NCBI GenBank assembly: GCA_023853785.1 | Contig: JAJIRX010000722.1 | Location: 1-23,297, forward strand | DNA length: 23,297 bases | Direction: 5' to 3' | Origin: Psilocybe azurescens | Taxonomy: Eukaryota; Basidiomycota; Agaricomycetes; Agaricales; Agrocybaceae | Part shown: positions 18,066 to 23,297 of the stretch, piece by piece | How positions within the stretch are numbered: position 1 is the stretch's first letter | Layout of the letters: each line of letters begins with the position of its first letter | Notes under the pieces: generated by a model | Seen by the model: the letters and a program-made list of their open reading frames with translations, nothing else | What the model was told of the DNA's origin: nothing | Database searches by the model: none | Made by a program: the position numbers and the translations under genes

Positions 18066-19735
18066 TTACATCCTTTCCAACGGCTTCAAACTCAACAGCC
18101 TCATTGCACCCGCCAATACCTCCCGCGCACACCCATACAAATACATCTTCGCCCGCACACTCTCCTCATTCGCACCCTACTCCCCTTTAACAATAGCCAC
18201 ATCCGACGCGCTGCCGATCGCATGCGCCAGCCGAAACGGGAACGTCACCACCCCGCTCGGCTCCTGGGTCTTCATCGCAGTTTTGACGACGTCCGGGTAG
18301 ATGCCCAGGAGGAATGTGATGTCGCGTGCATGCAAGTAGCCCATAGTTGACGTGCACGAGAGAAGCCCAGGGAAGCCCATGAGCTCGTGTACTTTGAAGA
18401 ACTGCGCGAGGTGCAGGTCTTGTTGCGAGGAGACTATGTATATCATTTTATCGAATGATTTGTATTTGCTGTAGCGCTCGATCGCGCCGCCGATGTCGCG
18501 CGTCAGGTAGATCGACATACCGTCTGTGATGAGCTCTGAGAAAAGTACAAGGAGAGAAATAACATAAAAAACTGAATGCACCCTTCTTACAAACAACAGC
18601 TTCCACTTCTCCAACTCCCCGACTTCGCACCATCCGGCTCCGGAGTCCGAAATCAAGCCCATACTTTCCAACTTTTCCAACGCACTATCCATTGGCTCCC
18701 TCACCACCTCGCTCTCCCCATATACATCGAACTTCACCCAAAATCACTCATACTCCTTCTCCTTCTCATACTACTTTACACTCATCTCTCTGCACACGCA
18801 CCAATTGTGCAGGAGTCTTCGTTGGTATCTTCCATGCGCTTCAACAGCTGGGCGACGGAGGCTTTGACGGTGAGGTCGGACGCGCGTCTTTGTTGATGGC
18901 GGCGTAGATGTCGAAGCGGTGATTGATGACGTCTTTTCTGGGTTCGCCTTGGGAGCCGTGTTTTCAAAGCTTGTGGCTATTAGGCTGAACTAGGGAGGAG
19001 GGAGATGTCAGTGGGATTTTCAGGGATTGGAATAGAAGACGTGAGGAATGGTGAAGAAGAGGCGAGGAATAGAACCGAGACAAAAGAGATTGGACTAAAA
19101 ACGAGAGCAAAACTGAGACGAAGAGAAGAAAGAATCTCACCTGTGTGCCCAACCACCGAGATAATTCATCGAGATGACCCCCACCGACACGCCTTATACA
19201 AATTAGCCAAAAACGCGTCAATGATCGTGTTCCGTAAATGCCCAACATGGAACGACTGGGTGATGTTCAGCGGCGAGTACGATGACCTTCTTGCCCTTGT
19301 CCGAGTCGTTCGTGCCATACTCGGGCTGACCACAGGGCGCGTCGCGCGAGAGGGTCAATCTGGGTGAGCACTTCGCAAATCTTATTCCTCGTGTTTACGT
19401 AGAAGTGGAGGAAGGACTTGTTGAGCACGACAGACTCGACACAATCTTCCCGTTGGAACTATGCGGTGGTGAGTGTGAGCTGATTAATTTTACTTATATT
19501 AGTATAATAGAGAGTAAGGACAACGCACGTTTTCGATGACCTTTGGCTGCTGTCTCCTCGAGCTTCCCGGGAACTCTGAACCAGGAGAACGCAACAGTGA
19601 AGCCCTCCCCTTCTCCCATAGTCAACTCCCGCAAACCCCTGTTCCAGCATGAGCGACAGCGCATTCGAGAGCTTTTGCGCGATAGCTATCCGGAACGAGT
19701 CCAAGACACATTTGCAGGGATAGCGAGCAATGGGG
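18066..19735 (-). pseudogene. Arginyl-tRNA synthetase pseudogene
   Basis: Minus-strand segments follow the order of a cytosolic-type ArgRS. N-terminal: DSFRIAIAQKLSNAL and AGVDYGRRG (19704-19620). Then PEYGTNDSDKGKKVI; the HIGH-type signature as HVGHLRNTIID and FLANLYKAC (about 19248-19190); DIYAAINKDA and VKASVAQLLKRMED (about 18920-18830); KFDVYGESE and LEKLESMGLISDS; then, after an intron ending near 18538, SIYLTRDIGGAIERYSKYK and SQQDLHLAQFFKVHELMGFP. C-terminal: YPDVVKTAMKTQEPSGVV and REVLAGAMRLLSLKPLERM, with a final TAA at 18066-18068. The gene would charge tRNA-Arg. This copy is dead: the stretch between LMGFP and the C-terminal domain, which carries the KMSKS-equivalent region, is missing. 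There are in-frame stops (TAG at 18177-18179, others near 18750-18775) and several frameshifts. The retained intron positions imply a DNA-level duplicate, not a processed copy. Confidence 0.85.
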
Positions 19736-19994
19736 GCACAGATGAAGCCATCCTTTTACTTTTTGGTGTGCAGCAAGAGCTTTGTGAGTCTGTTGTACGT
19801 CGGTGAAGACGGTGTCGTCCGCAAATGAAAGCGCCTGAAGTGTAAAAGCGCGGCAGAGAGGTCTTTGGTTTTGGATGCGTTGTTCTTTGTAAGCCTTGCC
19901 CCGGTGTGTCGCCCCGGTGTCGCCCCGGTGTGTCAAGCTCTATAGATGTTTCAACACACATCGTCGTAGTCACGTGGAAAGTCGTTCGTTGGTG
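19736..19994. other. Spacer and upstream flank of duplicated gene copy A
   Basis: A short GC-rich tandem lies at 19898-19934 (GCCCCGGTGTGTC, a shortened GCCCCGGTGTC, then GCCCCGGTGTGTC). Similarity to copy B begins at about 19878 (TGTTCTTTGTAAGCCTTG). Confidence 0.6.
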
Positions 19995-20002
19995 TATAAA
20001 AG
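19995..20002 (+). promoter_or_regulatory. TATA box of copy A
   Basis: TATAAAAG lies 107 nt upstream of the ATG at 20109 and is conserved in copy B (21984-21991). Confidence 0.7.
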
Positions 20003-20108
20003 CGGACCAGGTGAAGTCACTCAATAACCCAGAGCTCATATTTAATATCGACGGTATTCAATTCACCGTAGAATCCTGTTTAGTGTGTAATATCCTTCGT
20101 GACACCGT

Positions 20109-20810
20109 ATGGATCATTCTGAAAAATCTAACGACTCAAATGCCACCTGTGAGTGCGCTCACCTAAAACACCTTTGGGGACACTAACACCATATGCATGC
20201 CTACTTAGATGACAATGGCCTCAGTAAAGAAGATTGTGAGTGATATCTCCTGCGTTACTCTTCATTACATTATATTGATAATTGTATAGTCCCTTTAGGT
20301 CTCAGTCCCCACGACTGTGTGTGCTATCTCATTAACCTCACTGTATCGTTCTACTCTCTGACTGCTGCATGAAAAAAAGTTTGCGTTCCCCTGTCCCGAT
20401 GGCCGTATGATTAAAGTTTACGACACCCTCCCAGGCGGTGGAAAACTGTTTGATAATTTTTCCATGTCCTGGAGTCCATTGGCAAGGTCGTACCACTGGA
20501 CGAGCGCGAGAATGGAAACACAGCAAGGAACGAGATCTTCAACTTGATTTACAAGCGCACTGAAGGGCTCGTTGTTCATAGAGGATTGGTTTGTTTTTCA
20601 TGTTTAAAATACATGATAGGTATTGTCTTACTGGTTTCTGATTGTTTAGGGATATAGAGCAGACTGCTCAGATCGTATGAACGCCGAGAGGTTTCCGTCG
20701 TCGTTCTTGGTTTTCCTGATTTACCTCCTACTGAGAAGCAGAAGAAAATTGTTACTCAGATGATGGGTTTGAAAGAAGAAGATTTGCTAAAGGTCTACCT
20801 TGATATGTAA
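20109..20810 (+). CDS. Unrecognised five-exon gene, copy A
   Basis: Predicted exons are 20109-20148, 20209-20235, 20290-20342, 20380-20588 and 20658-20810. Introns of 60, 54, 37 and 69 nt have GT/AG ends, and CTAAC or CTGAC branch points are visible in two of them. The start MDHSEKSNDSNAT runs in phase across the first three introns through GLSPHDCVCYLINLT into FAFPCPDGRMIKVYDTLPGG. Near 20456 the frame must shift by one base (a T5 run) to continue as VLESIGKVVPLDERENGN, EIFNLIYKRTEGLVVHR, then RREVSVVVLGFPDLPP and KKIVTQMMGLKEEDLLKVY, ending at the TAA at 20808-20810. It would be a soluble protein of about 160 residues with no signal peptide or membrane segment. I recognise no domain. Differences from copy B are mainly synonymous in the frame used after the shift, which supports real coding. 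A TATA box lies upstream. Confidence 0.6.
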
Positions 20811-21877
20811 AGACGCACAATCAGCCTACAAACATACAGCCTTAGTTATTTTCAAGCATCTTTTTATATATAGTTGCTTTCAAATACATACCTTTCGACA
20901 GTTGCTTGCGTAGCGCAAGTTGACCGGCAAAGAACAGCGGCTTAGAATGGACCTACCGCTTTGTCTATTCCGGTATGGTCAGTGTATCACAGGTCAAAAT
21001 TAAGCAATTACTTTCTAACAGAAATATTTACGAGCCACTCGTCACTCAATCATTTAAACATACGGTTTTAAACAGTGCCAGCGTCAGATATAGTGAAAAT
21101 TTCGGGCATATTTGTCCAGCTCAAACGGCAGCCCCACATATGCCCTTTGGACTTTCTCATACATTCGCGCATGGGCCCTATCCAAATATAGTAGCGTTGA
21201 AAGGCAATGGTACTGATCTGGGACTCAGGAGTATCCCGCAAAGATGTGTAGCGATGCTGCATACTCACTCCACCTTTCAAGCTCTGCCTTCTTCTAGTAG
21301 TAAAGAGTCGGTTCCATTGCGAAGTCTGGGTTGCGCGTAGACATTGGACGATACTTAGAACCCAAAGATAGCCAAACGGTTTAAAAGTACTCACCGTTCA
21401 AAAGTTTGTGTGAATTTAGTGAGGATTACGAAGAGGTCGTAGCTGCCTTTAATACCTTTTCTACTACTCACAGCTGATGTATACGCTCGTTCCGCTAAAG
21501 TAATGTCCAAGAAGTAGAACATGACAAAGCCACTGACAGGAGATCAGACGACACGTCGATGTGGGTAGCATCTGGATACTTGTTTGGGTGAGTTATAAAG
21601 GTTCCGAATGGGATCCTAGTAAAGTCAGAATAGATGGCACTTACTAGGGCACGGGGTGTGTGACATTTGTAAACATGAAAGTGTGGACAATGAATGGTAC
21701 ACAACAGGCGGTACGTGTGTTATTGCCTTAGAAAATTATTTCTTCATAGGTCTGTGGATAGCATCTTGGTGGTATCGCCTTCAATTTCTTGTGTTAAAAA
21801 ATGGATTGACCATGGAGCTCTTCTGAGAATAAGACCAGTGCGAGGCACCTCGTTGTGATGGACTACCGGTTTCGGAT
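20811..21877. other. Spacer between duplicated gene copies
   Basis: The first part (to about 21260) is the 3' half of the duplicated unit. The rest (21261-21877) is unique here. Open frames such as 20975-21340 (+) recur only partly in copy B and show no motif. Nothing recognised. Confidence 0.4.
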
Positions 21878-21983
21878 GGGATGTTCTTTGTAAGCCTTGT
21901 CCCAATGGAGTTAAGCTCTATAGTGTGAGAAGAATATTTCAACACACATCGTCCTTAGTCACGTGGAAAGTCGTTCGTTGGAG

Positions 21984-21991
21984 TATAAAAG
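21984..21991 (+). promoter_or_regulatory. TATA box of copy B
   Basis: TATAAAAG lies about 113 nt upstream of the ATG at 22104, in the same setting as copy A. Confidence 0.65.
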
Positions 21992-22103
21992 CGGACCAGG
22001 TGAAGTCACTCAATAACTCAGCGCTCATAATAATATTCAACATAGACGGTATTCAACTCACCGCAGAATCCTATTTAGTGGGTAACATCCTTGGAGACAC
22101 CGT

Positions 22104-22790
22104 ATGGATAACTCTGAAAAATCTAACGACTCAAATGCCACCTGTGAGTGCGGTCAGCTACGACCCTTCGGGACACTGATACCATATGCACGACTACTTA
22201 GATGACAATGGCCTCAGCAAAAAGACTGTGAGTAATATCTTCTGCATTACTTTTTATTACATTGTATTGATAATCATATAGTCCCTTTAGGCCTCAGTCC
22301 CCACGAATGTGTGTGTTATCTCATTAACATCACTGTATCGATCTACTCTCTGACTACTGCATGAAAAAGTTTGCGTTCCCCTGTCCGTATGATCAAAGTT
22401 ACGACGCCCTCCCAGGCGGTGGAAATTTGTATGATAATTTTTCCATGTCCTGGAGTCCATTGGCAAGGTCGTACCACTGGATGAGCGCGAGAATGGAAAT
22501 ACAGCAAGGAACGAGATCTTCAACTTGATTTACAAGCGTGCTGAAGGGCTGGTAGTTCATCGAGCAGCGGTTCGTTTTCATGTCATGATACATGATAGGT
22601 ATTGTCTTACTGGTTTCTGATTGTTTAGGGATATAGAGCAGACTGCTTAGATCATAAGAACGCCGAGAGATTTTCCGTCGTCGTTCTTGGTTTTCCTGAT
22701 TTACCTCCTACTGAGAAGCAGAAGAAAATTGTTGCGCAGATGATGGGCTTGAAAGAAGAAGATTGCTGAAGGTCTACCTTGATATGTATA
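22104..22790 (+). pseudogene. Unrecognised five-exon gene, copy B (decayed)
   Basis: Same exon order as copy A, starting MDNSEKSNDSNAT. Extra damage: one base lost in exon 2 (near 22228), nine bases fewer in exon 4 relative to copy A (in frame), and one base lost in the last exon (near 22762), which creates an early TGA at 22766-22768. It shares the T5-run frame break with copy A. Exon 4 and 5 differences from A are mostly third-position (for example CGC/CGT, CTC/CTG, GTT/GTA, GGT/GGC). Probably a former functional paralogue now lost. Confidence 0.6.
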
Positions 22791-22799
22791 CTTTATAGT

Positions 22800-23297
22800 T
22801 GTTTGGGCAGCGAAAGTTGAACGACAAAGAACGGCGGGTTAGAACGAACCTACCGCTTTGTCTATTCCGATACGGTCAGTGTATCGCAGGTCAAAATTCA
22901 AGCAACTACATATTATCTAATAGAAATATTTGCGAGCCACTCGTCACTCAATCGTTTAAACACACGGATATGAGCAATGCCAGCCAGCGTCAGATATAGT
23001 CAAAGTTTCAGGCGTGTTTGTCCAACTCAACCGGCAGTCACCATACATGCCCTTTGAACTTTCTCATGCATTCATGCATTGGTCCTGTCCAAATGTAGTA
23101 GCGTTGAAAGGTAATTATTTGGTTGGTGGAGCCGTAGTTGGATTCGAATCCAGGCTAAAGGGGCGAGGTTTCAGCCTCAGGATGCCATACTCACCTACTC
23201 ACTCTACGTTTCGTATACTAAATAATATCGTAATACGCTATCTGAAGAAGCACACCAGAAGAGCCGGTGCATTCTCTCCTTTTTCTCTCCCAGCTTG
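22800..23297. other. 3' flank of copy B to the window end
   Basis: Non-coding. It repeats the downstream flank of copy A up to about 23110, then an inserted-looking segment with a tRNA-like motif (23125-23195), then unremarkable sequence. Confidence 0.4.
23125..23195 (-). other. tRNA-like sequence, uncertain
   Basis: On the minus strand 71 nt begin GGTG and end CACC. There is a weak box-A-like TGGCATCCTGAGG and a box-B-like GGATTCGAATCC (TGGATTCGAATCCA is palindromic, so strand is unsure). Acceptor pairing is imperfect and no proper anticodon arm is seen. It may be a SINE head or a chance match. Confidence 0.25.

Larger units (their letters stand above)
19878..21260 (+). repeat. Tandem duplication unit, copy A
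   Basis: Aligns with 21878-23195 from the upstream flank through the gene to downstream non-coding sequence (shared TAGTAGCGTTGAAAGG at about 21189 and 23096). The offset is 1989 nt at the promoter and 1907 nt at the 3' end because of small indels, notably an extra stretch in A around 20815-20925. Confidence 0.9.
21878..23195 (+). repeat. Tandem duplication unit, copy B
   Basis: Second copy of the unit at 19878-21260. It carries a segment near 23111-23180 that copy A lacks and that includes a tRNA-like T-arm motif. Confidence 0.9.

Noticed and set aside
19906..20166. 86-codon ORF upstream of copy A (and 21925-22179 in copy B)
   Set aside because: It spans the TATA box and the first donor site. 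The spliced frame from the ATG at 20109 fits better, and this ORF reads through promoter sequence.
20440..20470. Programmed ribosomal frameshift at the T5 run
   Set aside because: No slippery heptamer with a downstream pseudoknot could be identified. An unseen splice, shared decay or read error is simpler.

Overview
The window looks like nuclear DNA of a mushroom-forming basidiomycete (Agaricomycetes). Coding regions are cut by many short introns (about 46-61 nt) with GTRNGT-type donors, CTAAC/CTGAC branch points and CAG/TAG acceptors. The recognisable families (DUF6698, a Plavaka-type zinc-finger head, Spt5-like KOW proteins) are characteristic of that class. All family names are from reading translations by eye; no search was run.

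Layout. 1-370: head of a transposon-type zinc-finger ORF on the minus strand, cut by the window edge. 669-2640 (minus): broken C-terminal half of a Cyc8/Ssn6-like co-repressor, followed by a 21/20-nt minisatellite (2740-2880). 3027-9344: a module bounded by two long inverted arms of about 0.7 kb, each holding a strong 27-nt hairpin. Between the arms are a minus-strand coiled-coil gene (4158-4947), a plus-strand eight-exon DUF6698 gene (5648-7272) and a possible small spliced gene (about 7780-8123). Both arms end outward in the same ATG-containing leader: the left one points at the Cyc8-like remnant, the right one starts an Spt5-like KOW gene (9313-11973). 11974-15284 is gene-poor and AT-rich, with diverged direct repeats and a tRNA-like SINE. 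15285-16472 holds a spliced, uncharacterised gene. 16473-18065 is empty apart from a weak repeat. 18066-19735 (minus) is an arginyl-tRNA synthetase pseudogene. 19878-23297 is a tandem duplication of a small TATA-driven five-exon gene, of which copy A is nearly intact and copy B decayed.

The region reads as an accessory, transposon-rich zone that collects partial copies of housekeeping or regulatory genes (Cyc8, Spt5, ArgRS) beside fungal-specific families. Many genes are broken by single-base deletions, often in homopolymers, which may be biological decay or uncorrected long-read error. The ArgRS and Cyc8 copies are certainly pseudogenes (in-frame stops, missing domains).

The most interesting parts are the inverted-arm module with two outward leaders, and the duplicated unknown gene, whose copies differ mostly by synonymous changes in the exon segments after a frameshift that both share.
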